From Paracoccaceae bacterium (GTDB lineage: Bacteria; Pseudomonadota; Alphaproteobacteria; Rhodobacterales; Rhodobacteraceae), in assembly GCA_014323785.1 (NCBI GenBank), contig JACONJ010000021.1, positions 1 to 64,000 on the forward strand: a stretch of DNA of 64,000 bases, read 5' to 3'. The translations under genes were made by a program, and so were the position numbers. Position 1 is the first letter of the stretch; each line of letters starts with the position of its first letter. Positions 1-7,929 of this stretch are shown here, one piece after another. The notes under the pieces were generated by a model. That model was given only the letters and a program-made list of their open reading frames with translations, ran no database searches and was not told the origin of the DNA.

Positions 1-291
1 TCCAGGGTATCTTCACCCCTGCCGCCGTTCAGGGTGTCGTTGTCATCGCCGCCCTTCAGCATATCATCGCCGTCGCCGCCGTTCAGGGTGTCATCACCCC
101 GATTGCCCCGAAGGTCATCATTGCCATCGCCACCTTTTATGGTATCGCTGTCTGCACCACCCCTCAGCGTATCATTGCCATTGCCGCCGTCCAAGGTATC
201 CTGACCCCCTCAAGCTGTAGGCATTGTTGTTTCCTTCGGTGCCTTTGAACGTGTCAGAGCCCCTGGTGGCCTTGTTTTCGGGTGACCACAT
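1..291 (-). pseudogene. RTX-repeat (hemolysin-type Ca-binding) protein, N-terminal part, frameshifted, runs off left edge
   Basis: Read on the minus strand, an ATG at 291 with an AAGGAACG-type ribosome site opens a protein starting MWSPENKATRGSDTF. After about 30 codons the text becomes a run of nonapeptide RTX repeats ([35 protein letters not shown]), but these lie in another frame. Removing one base from the five-C run at 205-209 (a G run on the coding strand) joins the two frames cleanly. RTX repeats fold into Ca-binding beta-rolls in proteins secreted by type I systems. The C-terminal part, where any catalytic domain or secretion signal would be, lies outside the window. The lesion may be a real mutation or a homopolymer error in the assembly. 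Confidence 0.8.
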
Positions 292-955
292 CGTTCCTTT
301 CTCCTTCTGTCGAGGCGGCTAACTGATACCGCAGCTTCAAAAGCAAGAACCGCCATGGGCTTCTTCTTGGACCAGTATCCTGCTTCCCTGTGACCACAAA
401 TAGCCCCCCGCGCATAATTGCAACCCCAAAAATGGCCGCAGGGCCACTTTTTGCGAGTTATCCACAACTTTTTTGCCCGCACCCACCGGATTCCTGCACC
501 CGACTGCCTGTTTTTCTGGGGCAATCCACGGCCTGGGGGCGGTCCTCTCCCTCCAGGCCATCAAACCGGGGCGGGGCCGATTCGCCTGCGCTCTGCCCCT
601 GCCCTGGGGCAAGCCCAAGGCGATTCCGCCCCCGCACGGCGGCGATTTGCATCGATTCCGCACCGCGACAGATTCGGCGGTAATTGTATTCGGAACCTTA
701 AGATCAGGGTATCCGGTCCGGTAGGCATCAGCCCGCAGCTGACAGTTTGCGATCAGGCCAACGCCGGGCGGAAGCGTGCGCAAGGCCACGGCACAGGCGG
801 TCTTCCTTGTGCTATCCAGTCCCCCCCCCCTTCAGAATCAGGAAAAGATCGAGCTGAGGCAAGAGGCCCCATAACGTATCCTTGGGCGCAAGTTGACCTG
901 TGGATTTGGGGGTGTTGTACGGGTCAAAACAGGAACAGACTATGGGGCGAGACAC
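292..955. other. Long non-coding stretch
   Basis: About 660 bases between the divergent RTX gene and the M23 peptidase gene. The open frames here have poor, Arg/Pro/Gly-rich compositions and no recognisable domain. It contains one perfect DnaA-box-like 9-mer (458-466) and a ten-C run (821-830). I see no gene that I can support. Confidence 0.5.
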
Positions 956-2296
956 ATGAACACACGGGCGTTAAGCCGTTTGGCAATGGCTTTGGAACGG
1001 CACTTACCGGAACTGCGGCTGCTTCTGAAATCTGGTGAGGGCACGCGATTCGTTTGGATCCGGCCTGGTACGCAGGTTTTGATAATCCTTGGCAGCGCGG
1101 CCTTTGTCGGCTGGACCGTGGTCGTCACATCAATTTTCATGATCGATATAATCCGTGCGGGCAGCACAGGCCACCAAGTGGCCCAGGCGCAGATGGCCTG
1201 TCAGAGGCACCTGAACGCGCTTTCCGAAGAACGCGATGCGTATGCCGCCGAATCACGCCAGGCCCAGGAACGTTTTGCCATTGCCATGGATCAGGTGTCC
1301 GGGATGCAATCCCGGCTGCTGGACTTAGAGGAACGTCGCCAGGCGTTGGAAACCACCGTCGGTGTGGTCCGGTCCGCCCTGCACCGCACGATGACCGAAC
1401 GGGATGAGGCCCGCGACAGGGCCGACCTGCGTCCGGCCGGGAGAAAGGCCGGAACCGGCATGATCCAGCCCGCCGACGGCCCGCCGCGCAATATGGAACA
1501 GATTCTTGCTTTTCTCGCCGCCGCACTTGAGGACACCGCCGGTGAGCGGGATGAGGCGCGCATTAACATGGCAGAGGCCTATGCCCGGGTTGACCGCCTG
1601 GAGTTTGAGGCTGAACTGGCTGCCGAACGGAACGAACGGATATTCACCCGGATCGAAGAGGCCATAGCCATGTCGCTGGGGTCACTTGACACCATGTTCC
1701 GCCGTGCCGGTCTGCCAACCGATCAGATTATAGAACAAATGCGCCGTGAGTCTTCCGTCCAGGGTGGCCCGTTTGTGGCCATCACCATGTCTTCACGCGG
1801 GGAAGACCCCGATCCCCTGACGCTGCGCACCAATGAAGTGTTGGAAGGGCTGGATCAGGTGAACCTGCACCGCATGGCCGCCGAACAGCTGCCCTTTGCA
1901 AGGCCGGTGCTATCCTCCTTTCGTCTTACATCCGGCTTCGGCCCTCGGCGTGACCCGATCAGCGGCGGATGGCGGATGCATGCCGGTGCCGATTTTGCAG
2001 GCCCCGTCGGCACACCAATTTACGCAACCGGTGACGGGGTTGTTACCTTTGCCAGGCGGTCCTGGGGCTATGGTCTGATGGTGGAGATCCAACACTCCTT
2101 CGGGATTGAAACCCGCTACGCCCATATGTCACGCATTCACGTGCATGAGGGGCAAAGGGTCTCGCGCGGGGATCGGATTGGTGATATGGGAAGAACAGGT
2201 CGTGCCACTGGATCGCATCTGCACTATGAGGTGCACCAGAACGGAACCACGATCAACCCGATGAACTTCATCATGGCAGGAAGAGATGTTTTCTAA
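956..2296 (+). CDS. M23 family metallopeptidase (membrane-anchored, coiled coil, LytM domain)
   Basis: A 446-residue protein. The ATG at 956 follows GGGGCGAG and gives a basic N-terminus and one membrane segment (about residues 37-60), typical of an inner-membrane-anchored envelope protein. Residues about 80-160 are rich in Glu, Arg and Ala heptads and look like coiled coil. The C-terminus carries the M23/LytM zinc-peptidase fold: HAGADF (His about 342, with the Asp) and HLHYEV near 421 provide the metal ligands. Such enzymes cleave peptidoglycan cross-links. The stop overlaps the bactofilin start by 11 bases, so the two are translationally coupled. The peptidase-bactofilin pairing is a known cell-shape module (as with CcmA and Csd proteins in Helicobacter). 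The role here is inferred from domain content and pairing. Confidence 0.9.
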   Translation: MNTRALSRLAMALERHLPELRLLLKSGEGTRFVWIRPGTQVLIILGSAAFVGWTVVVTSIFMIDIIRAGSTGHQVAQAQMACQRHLNALSEERDAYAAESRQAQERFAIAMDQVSGMQSRLLDLEERRQALETTVGVVRSALHRTMTERDEARDRADLRPAGRKAGTGMIQPADGPPRNMEQILAFLAAALEDTAGERDEARINMAEAYARVDRLEFEAELAAERNERIFTRIEEAIAMSLGSLDTMFRRAGLPTDQIIEQMRRESSVQGGPFVAITMSSRGEDPDPLTLRTNEVLEGLDQVNLHRMAAEQLPFARPVLSSFRLTSGFGPRRDPISGGWRMHAGADFAGPVGTPIYATGDGVVTFARRSWGYGLMVEIQHSFGIETRYAHMSRIHVHEGQRVSRGDRIGDMGRTGRATGSHLHYEVHQNGTTINPMNFIMAGRDVF

Positions 2297-2834
2297 ATCC
2301 AAGATCAATGACCCAGGTCCGAAACAGGTTGGGGGTGCCGCATCGCAACCCGATGCCGTTCCCACACCACAGCGTCTGGCGATGCCGCCTGAGGCCCCCA
2401 AGGCCAAGGCAAAACCGCCCGTGTCAATCCTTAGCACCGATTTGACCGTTATCGGCAATCTGCGCACCTCGGGCGACATCCAGGTCGAAGGCAATGTGCA
2501 GGGCGATATTCGCGCACATCTTTTGACGGTCGGCGAAAACGCAACAATCGAAGGCGAAGTGGTTGCCGATGATGTCGTGGTCACCGGCCGCGTGGTTGGC
2601 CGTGTGCGCGGCCTGAAGGTCCGCCTGGCTTCTACCGCACGGGTCGAGGGCGATATCATCCACAAGACCATCGCCATCGAATCCGGTGCGCATTTCGAAG
2701 GGTCAGTGCAACGGCAGGAGGATCCGCTGGCCACTGGCAGTGCGGGCGCACCGGCTGCGGCCTTGAAGCCGGCGACTGCCCCCCCACCCGTTCCGAATGC
2801 AATCGCCGCGGACAGCACAGACAGCATGGCCTGA
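2286..2834 (+). CDS. Bactofilin family polymer-forming cytoskeletal protein
   Basis: A 182-residue protein with the bactofilin (DUF583) beta-helix in roughly residues 43-140. The regular pattern of short hydrophobic strands and glycines (VIGNLRTSGDIQVEGNVQG, then GEVVADDVVVTGRVVG) is typical. Ala/Pro-rich disordered tails flank the domain, as is normal for the family. Bactofilins polymerise without nucleotide on the inner face of the membrane and position envelope enzymes. The start lies inside the last codons of the M23 peptidase gene, which suggests that the two proteins are made together and act together on local peptidoglycan remodelling. Confidence 0.93.
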   Translation: MFSKSKINDPGPKQVGGAASQPDAVPTPQRLAMPPEAPKAKAKPPVSILSTDLTVIGNLRTSGDIQVEGNVQGDIRAHLLTVGENATIEGEVVADDVVVTGRVVGRVRGLKVRLASTARVEGDIIHKTIAIESGAHFEGSVQRQEDPLATGSAGAPAAALKPATAPPPVPNAIAADSTDSMA

Positions 2835-3054
2835 TCCACGGCCAGGTGGTCAGCTACACCTGTGCCGCCCCCGGTCTTTATCCGAAGGGGCGGCCGCTTA
2901 GGGGGGGATATGGTGTGCCTGATTGCGGGCGGGCAAGACGGGTGACTGTGGGGGATGGCGGACTGGCCGCTTGCCACGCCTTATGCAAGTGCCAGTGGCG
3001 CACTGATGGCGACCATCCGCAGACGACGGGGAATACAACACCGCATAAACCCGC

Positions 3055-3846
3055 CTAATCCTGCGGCGTCAGAGCACGACGATAGATATGCCACGTAGCA
3101 TGTCCCAATACTGGCAAGACCAGAAACAGACCCGACAGTAACGGCACCATCCCGGCGAAGGTCAGGCCCGCGATGGTCAGGCCCCAAGTCAGCATGACGC
3201 GCGGATTCTTCCGCACCACGGCAATGCTTGTCAGCATTGCGGTCACGAAATCCAGATTTTTGTCCAGCAGAAGCGGTAGCGACACAACCGTGAGTGAGAA
3301 AAGCACCAACGCGAAAATTGCGCCGAAGGCGGTACCGACCAGCAGCATCACCACCCCCTCTGGTTCCAGCAGATAGGCGTAGGAGGAACTGACATTGGTA
3401 AAGGCCGTGGGGCCCAGGAACAGCGCGAACAGCATATGGGCAAAGAAGGACCAGAACAGGAAATAAACGATGATAACCCATGACATCGACGGTAGTTGCC
3501 GGTCTTTCTGTCGCCAGATTACGCCGAAGATATCGCTGCGCGTCCAGCCCTTGCCCATTTCCAGCCTGCGGGATACCTCATAAAGCCCGACAGCCAGAAA
3601 CGGCCCGACAAGCGGGAAGCCTACGGTGATCGGGATTGCATACCAGACGTGCTCATTGACGATCAGAAACAGATACATCAGCCAGCCCCCCACCACATAG
3701 ACATGGGCGAAAAACAGGCCCATGAACGGCGCACGCAGGTAATCGCGCAGCCCCATGCGCAGGGCATAGCCGATATCCGACAGCAACATCTGATTGACAA
3801 GCGGCACTTTTGACGCTGCCGGTAGCGGTGTGTTGACATCACTCAT
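3055..3846 (-). CDS. DUF2189 domain-containing integral membrane protein
   Basis: A 263-residue polytopic membrane protein. I chose the ATG at 3846 (AGGGGAACAAGCC upstream); the frame is open further upstream but that extension has no family character. After a hydrophilic N-terminus there are about five or six hydrophobic segments, including a glycine-rich pair and a C-terminal hairpin ending in HATWHIYRRAL, which is characteristic of the DUF2189 family. The family is widespread in alphaproteobacteria and has no established function. Some members sit near cytochrome oxidase genes, but no such neighbour is seen here. The gene is convergent with the bactofilin gene. Confidence 0.85.
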   Translation of the reverse strand: MSDVNTPLPAASKVPLVNQMLLSDIGYALRMGLRDYLRAPFMGLFFAHVYVVGGWLMYLFLIVNEHVWYAIPITVGFPLVGPFLAVGLYEVSRRLEMGKGWTRSDIFGVIWRQKDRQLPSMSWVIIVYFLFWSFFAHMLFALFLGPTAFTNVSSSYAYLLEPEGVVMLLVGTAFGAIFALVLFSLTVVSLPLLLDKNLDFVTAMLTSIAVVRKNPRVMLTWGLTIAGLTFAGMVPLLSGLFLVLPVLGHATWHIYRRALTPQD

Positions 3847-4284
3847 GGCTTGTTCCCCTTTTATTCGTCGGATAAGCCTGCGCGGCGCGCGGCACCAGGC
3901 TGGTGGAGCACGGGCTGCGTGGGCCATACCCTGATGGAACAAAGACAACCATGGGGCCAGTGGCCCCAGGTCGCTAAAGAAGGCGAACGTGTCTGGGGCG
4001 ACATCAATGCCACACCAGCCACCCTGACCAGCATAAGCGAAAACGACAACTCTCACGGGCGACGCAAGGGCCGATACCTTCATCTTCAAACCCCACGATT
4101 ACGGGAATGACACCATTGGTGACTTCACCCTGGCTAAAGATGTGGTCCGCTTCCGGGGGCCGAATACCAAAACAAAAAAACCCGTGACACGACCTGCCGG
4201 AAATCGGCGGCGCGGAACATCCGTACCCTTAGATCGCAATCGGCATACCGTGCAGCTGGCCCTGGCACGGCATTCGGTGTGTGC
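3847..4284. other. Intergenic stretch carrying an RTX remnant
   Basis: About 440 bases between the DUF2189 gene and the 3' end of prfB. Apart from the RTX-like scrap at 4052-4153 listed separately, I see no coding sequence and no clear terminator for prfB. Confidence 0.4.
4052..4153 (+). pseudogene. Remnant of an RTX/serralysin-type C-terminal segment
   Basis: In one plus-strand frame, 34 codons read like the C-terminal part of an RTX protein: LTGDARADTFIF, then GNDTIGDFTLAKDVVRF. The pattern DTFxF...GNDTIxDFxxxxDxVxF is a hallmark of the last repeat and capping strand of M10/serralysin-type and related RTX proteins. An in-frame TAA lies just upstream and no start or repeats precede it. After it the frame continues into low-complexity text. 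I read it as a fossil of a second RTX gene, not a functional gene. Confidence 0.5.
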
Positions 4285-5412
4285 TCAGTCCCCGGCCTGT
4301 GCCTCGGCGCGGCTTTTGCCGGACACGTCCAGGGCCAGGGTTGCCGCCATCAGCTCGTCCAGATTCCCATCCAGCACACCGGAGGTGTTTGATGTTTCGA
4401 ACCCCGTACGCAGATCCTTCACCATCTGATAAGGCTGCAGCACATAAGACCGGATCTGGTTTCCCCAGCCCGCGTCCCCTTTGCTTTCATGGGCGTGCTG
4501 GATCGATGCGCTGCGCTGTTCCAATTCCAGCTGATAAAGCCGCGATTTCAGTGCCTTCATCGCAATGTCGCGGTTCTGGTGCTGCGATTTCTCGGAACTG
4601 GTGACCGTAATCCCCGTCGGGGCATGGGTGATCCGCACGGCCGAGTCGGTCGTGTTCACGTGCTGCCCGCCCGCACCGGAGGAGCGATAGGTGTCGATCC
4701 GGATATCGGCGGGATTTACCTCAATCTCGATATCGTCGTCCACCACCGGATAGACCCAGATCGAAGAGAATGAGGTGTGCCGCCGGGCCGAACTGTCATA
4801 GGGTGAGATGCGCACTAGGCGATGCACCCCGCTTTCTGACTTTAGCCAGCCATAAGCGTTGTGCCCGCTGATCTTGTAGATGGCGGACTTGATCCCCGCC
4901 TCCTCCCCCGGCGAGGTCGATTGCAACTCCACGTCATATCCCTTTTTCTCGGCCCACCGGACATACATCCGCGCCAGCATCGAGGCCCAATCGCAGCTTT
5001 CGGTGCCGCCCGCGCCCGCGTTGATTTCCAGAAACGTGTCGTTTCCGTCCGCTTCTCCATCAAGAAGGGCCTCTAGTTCCTTTTCGGCCGCGGTCTCTGC
5101 CAGCATGGAGAGTGCCACCTCAGCCTCGGCCACGACCTCATCGTCACCTTCTTCCTCACCCAGATGGATCAGGCCGATATTATCCTCTAGCCCACCCTTG
5201 ATCGCGTCATAGGTGCCAACCTTATCCAGCAGAAGCTGCCGGTCGCGCATCAGGTTCCGGGCCTTCTCCGGGGCATTCCACAGATCAGGATCTTCAACCC
5301 GGGCATTGAACTCTTCCAAGCGGTGCTGGACTGTCTCCAGCCCCATGCGCTGGCCCAGAATCTCCAGCGCGTTCCGTATCTTTTCTATATGCGCCTGCGT
5401 CTCGGACCGCAT
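4285..5412 (-). CDS. prfB: Peptide chain release factor 2
   Basis: A 375-residue RF2 that terminates translation at UGA and UAA. The GGQ motif (SGAGGQHVN, about residue 248) places the methylated Gln at the peptidyl-transferase centre. The stop-recognition tripeptide is SPY (about residue 203) where Escherichia coli has SPF; my recollection is that the Tyr form is common in alphaproteobacteria. Length is normal. The frame is continuous from its ATG, so the programmed +1 frameshift that autoregulates prfB in many bacteria is absent. It is transcribed toward the DUF2189 gene. Confidence 0.97.
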   Translation of the reverse strand: MRSETQAHIEKIRNALEILGQRMGLETVQHRLEEFNARVEDPDLWNAPEKARNLMRDRQLLLDKVGTYDAIKGGLEDNIGLIHLGEEEGDDEVVAEAEVALSMLAETAAEKELEALLDGEADGNDTFLEINAGAGGTESCDWASMLARMYVRWAEKKGYDVELQSTSPGEEAGIKSAIYKISGHNAYGWLKSESGVHRLVRISPYDSSARRHTSFSSIWVYPVVDDDIEIEVNPADIRIDTYRSSGAGGQHVNTTDSAVRITHAPTGITVTSSEKSQHQNRDIAMKALKSRLYQLELEQRSASIQHAHESKGDAGWGNQIRSYVLQPYQMVKDLRTGFETSNTSGVLDGNLDELMAATLALDVSGKSRAEAQAGD

Positions 5413-5703
5413 TGGATGCCCCGTTTTGGTGGTGACCCTGTCACCCGATGATCTAGTCGAGGCCCCGGATCACCACAAGTGTGGCAGCGTTACTATGCCG
5501 TGTCTGGTGCGCCAGGCCTGGATAAAGAATACGAAAAACCCGCGTCAACGTTATCGGGGACAGAAGGCAGAATGCCAGTTCCGTCAGAACCGCACGGAGC
5601 ATCGGTCTATTGTGTCGCCAAGGGGTGCCGCCTTAAATCTTGGATGTCGTATCAAAGCTTCTTTATGGTGGTCGCGTTGAACCAGTCCCGGCAGGAGACA
5701 TCA

Positions 5704-7056
5704 ATGCCTGCACCAGGATACGCGACAGCACTTTGCCTGGCGGCGACCATGGCTTTCGCCGCGGGGGGAGTGCCAGCGCAAAGCATCATTCGCGATGCCG
5801 AGGTCGAACGGGGGCTGCGCGAATTAGCGGCCCCGATCCTTCGGCAGGCGGGTTTGCCTGCATCCATGCGGATCATCGTGGTCAATGACCGTGCGCTCAA
5901 TGCGTTCGTGGCCGATGCGCACCATATTTTCATTCATTCCGGCCTTCTTTTACGGATGGAGACCCCCGCAGAGTTGCAGGCGGTTCTGGCCCATGAGGCC
6001 GCCCATATCGCCAATGGCCACCTGACGCGGCGACCGGCCAATGCCCGTAGCGCGGCCGGGGCGGCGCGAATGGGGCTGCTTCTGGCACTGGCGGCTGGCG
6101 TGGCCTCTGACAATGGCCAGCTTGGGGCCGGGTTGGCCGTTGGCACGGGATCCACTGCCGCACGGCTTTTCCTTGCTCATACCCGCGCCGAGGAAGCGAG
6201 TGCCGATCTTGCGGGGTTACGCTATATGGTGCAGGCCGGGATCGATCCGAACGCGATGCTCTCGGTTTTGCAGATGTTCCGCGGGCAAGAGGTACTCTCG
6301 GTCGGGCGGCAAGATCCGTATATCCGCGCCCACCCGCTGACCCGCGACCGGATTCGCAGCATCGAGGCTTTTGTGAACGGACGCGGCGGCGCGGCCATCG
6401 GGGCGGAATCAAGTGCCGAAGCGCAATACTGGTTCGCACGGATCACGGCCAAGGTCGGCAGCTTTCTGAACGCCCCGGGGCAGACCCTGCGCCAAGTGGA
6501 CCACAACGATCAGGGAGAGATCGCCACCTTGCGCCGGGCGATTGCTTATCACCGCAACTCTGACACCAGCCGCGCCCTGTCCGAGGTCGGGGATTTGCTG
6601 CAGATGCGCCCGAATGACCCCTATTACCAAGAGCTAAAGGGCCAGATACTGTTCGAGTCCCGACACTTCGGGCAAGCGGTTCGTGCCTATGGTCGGGCTG
6701 TGCAACTGGCCCCGCAAGAGGCGTTGATTCTTGCGGGGTACGGCCGCGCTTTGCTGGCCCGTGATACGGGATCGGGCAATGCCCGGGCCCTGGCCATTCT
6801 GCAACGCGCCTTTGCCCGCGATCCCCATGATCCGCGCATGCTGCGGGATTTGGCCCTGGCTTATGCACGGGCGGGTAACAATGGGATGGCTTCTGCCGTG
6901 ACCGCCGAGCGTTACGCCATTTCAGGCCGGATGACGGATGCTGAAATCCACGCCACCCGCGCCAGCGGCCTTTTGCCCGCCGGTTCCCCCGGCTGGCTTC
7001 GTGCACAAGATGTTTTGCGCGTGGTCCAGGCCGCCCAAAGCCGGAGAGATCGCTGA
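5704..7056 (+). CDS. Periplasmic M48-family metalloprotease with TPR-like repeats (BepA-like)
   Basis: A 450-residue exported protein. The ATG at 5704 follows GGAG and gives a clear signal peptide ending near PAQS. The zinc-protease motif HEAAH lies at residues 97-101, and the third ligand region EEASADLAG near 163. From about residue 290 helical TPR-type repeats follow. This is the architecture of BepA/YfgC proteases, which oversee outer-membrane protein assembly in the periplasm. The stop codon overlaps the ATG of the DsbA-like gene (TGATG), so the two are coupled. A role in envelope protein quality control is inferred from family and partner. Confidence 0.9.
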   Translation: MPAPGYATALCLAATMAFAAGGVPAQSIIRDAEVERGLRELAAPILRQAGLPASMRIIVVNDRALNAFVADAHHIFIHSGLLLRMETPAELQAVLAHEAAHIANGHLTRRPANARSAAGAARMGLLLALAAGVASDNGQLGAGLAVGTGSTAARLFLAHTRAEEASADLAGLRYMVQAGIDPNAMLSVLQMFRGQEVLSVGRQDPYIRAHPLTRDRIRSIEAFVNGRGGAAIGAESSAEAQYWFARITAKVGSFLNAPGQTLRQVDHNDQGEIATLRRAIAYHRNSDTSRALSEVGDLLQMRPNDPYYQELKGQILFESRHFGQAVRAYGRAVQLAPQEALILAGYGRALLARDTGSGNARALAILQRAFARDPHDPRMLRDLALAYARAGNNGMASAVTAERYAISGRMTDAEIHATRASGLLPAGSPGWLRAQDVLRVVQAAQSRRDR

Positions 7057-7814
7057 TGTATCGCCTGATTGCCGCCACCCTTGCTGCCGTGTTTCTGCCA
7101 AACAGCACACCCGTTATGGCCACCGACCTGGACGCCATGACCGATGAAGAGCGTGCGGCCTTCCGCGCCGAGGTGCGGGCCTATCTGCTGGAGAACCCGG
7201 AAGTTCTGATGGAAGCGATCACCATATTAGAGGGTCGCCAAGCCGAAGAAGAGGCCATGCGCGACATGGAACTGGTCGCGGCGAATGCTGATGCGCTGTT
7301 TAATTCCGACTCATCATGGGAAGGTGGTAACCTTGGCGGGGATTTGGTGTTGGTGGAATTTCTGGATTATCGCTGCGGCTTTTGCCGCCGTGCCTTCCCC
7401 GAGGTGGAACGCCTGGTGAAGACCGATGGCAATATCCGGCTGGTGATCAAGGAGTTTCCGATCCTGGGCGGGCAATCGACGCTGGCATCGCGCTTTGCGC
7501 TTTCTACCCGCATCCTGGAGGGCGATGACGCCTATAAGGATATGCATGATGCCCTGATGGTGATGCGAACCGATGTGACCGAGGCAAACCTTAGCCGCCT
7601 GGCCGATGAGCTGGGCTATGATGGTGCGGCGATTCTGGCGGGGCTGGGCGACCCCTGGATTGATGCGGTGATCGAGGCGAATTACGCCTTGGCGCAGCGG
7701 CTGCAGATCAGCGGTACCCCGAGTTTCGTGATGGGGAATCGATTGCTGCGCGGGTTCATGCCCTATGAGGCGATGGCCGAATTGGCCGAAGATTTGCGCA
7801 CGGCAGAGCCGTAA
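7056..7814 (+). CDS. DsbA-family thiol:disulfide oxidoreductase
   Basis: A 252-residue exported thioredoxin-fold protein. A signal peptide is followed by a charged helical segment (about residues 28-70, DEERAAFRAEVRAYLLENP) like the N-terminal stalk of ScsC/Com1-type proteins. The redox site is CGFC near residue 107, preceded by the LDYR strand, and the cis-Pro loop is SGTPSFVMG. It probably oxidises or isomerises disulfides in the periplasm. It is coupled to the M48 protease gene upstream and convergent with rne. This arrangement fits a periplasmic folding and proteolysis pair. Confidence 0.9.
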   Translation: MYRLIAATLAAVFLPNSTPVMATDLDAMTDEERAAFRAEVRAYLLENPEVLMEAITILEGRQAEEEAMRDMELVAANADALFNSDSSWEGGNLGGDLVLVEFLDYRCGFCRRAFPEVERLVKTDGNIRLVIKEFPILGGQSTLASRFALSTRILEGDDAYKDMHDALMVMRTDVTEANLSRLADELGYDGAAILAGLGDPWIDAVIEANYALAQRLQISGTPSFVMGNRLLRGFMPYEAMAELAEDLRTAEP

Positions 7815-7895
7815 GCGATCAAACGTCATAAACCGCTACACCCGCAAATCGGCAGCCTGCCGGTTCAGTGAGGCTGATGGGACCGATCAAAGAAG

Positions 7896-7920
7896 AAGGG
7901 GCACGCATTCAGCACCCCTT
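7896..7920. terminator. Candidate bidirectional terminator between the DsbA-like gene and rne
   Basis: AAGGGG (7896-7901) and CCCCTT (7915-7920) can pair around a 13-base loop. T-rich bases follow on both strands (TTTCCC on the plus side, CTTCTTTG on the minus side). It lies exactly between two convergent genes. The stem is short, so this is only a candidate. Confidence 0.45.
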
Positions 7921-7929
7921 TTCCCTGAC

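Noticed and set aside
458..466. Perfect DnaA box TTATCCACA, possible replication origin
   Set aside because: A single 9-mer is expected by chance in 64 kb. No cluster of boxes, no A+T-rich unwinding region and no dnaA, parAB or repA nearby.
821..830. Ten-C run in the first intergenic stretch
   Set aside because: It lies in non-coding sequence too far from the M23 start to suggest a phase-variable promoter, and nothing around it supports a function.
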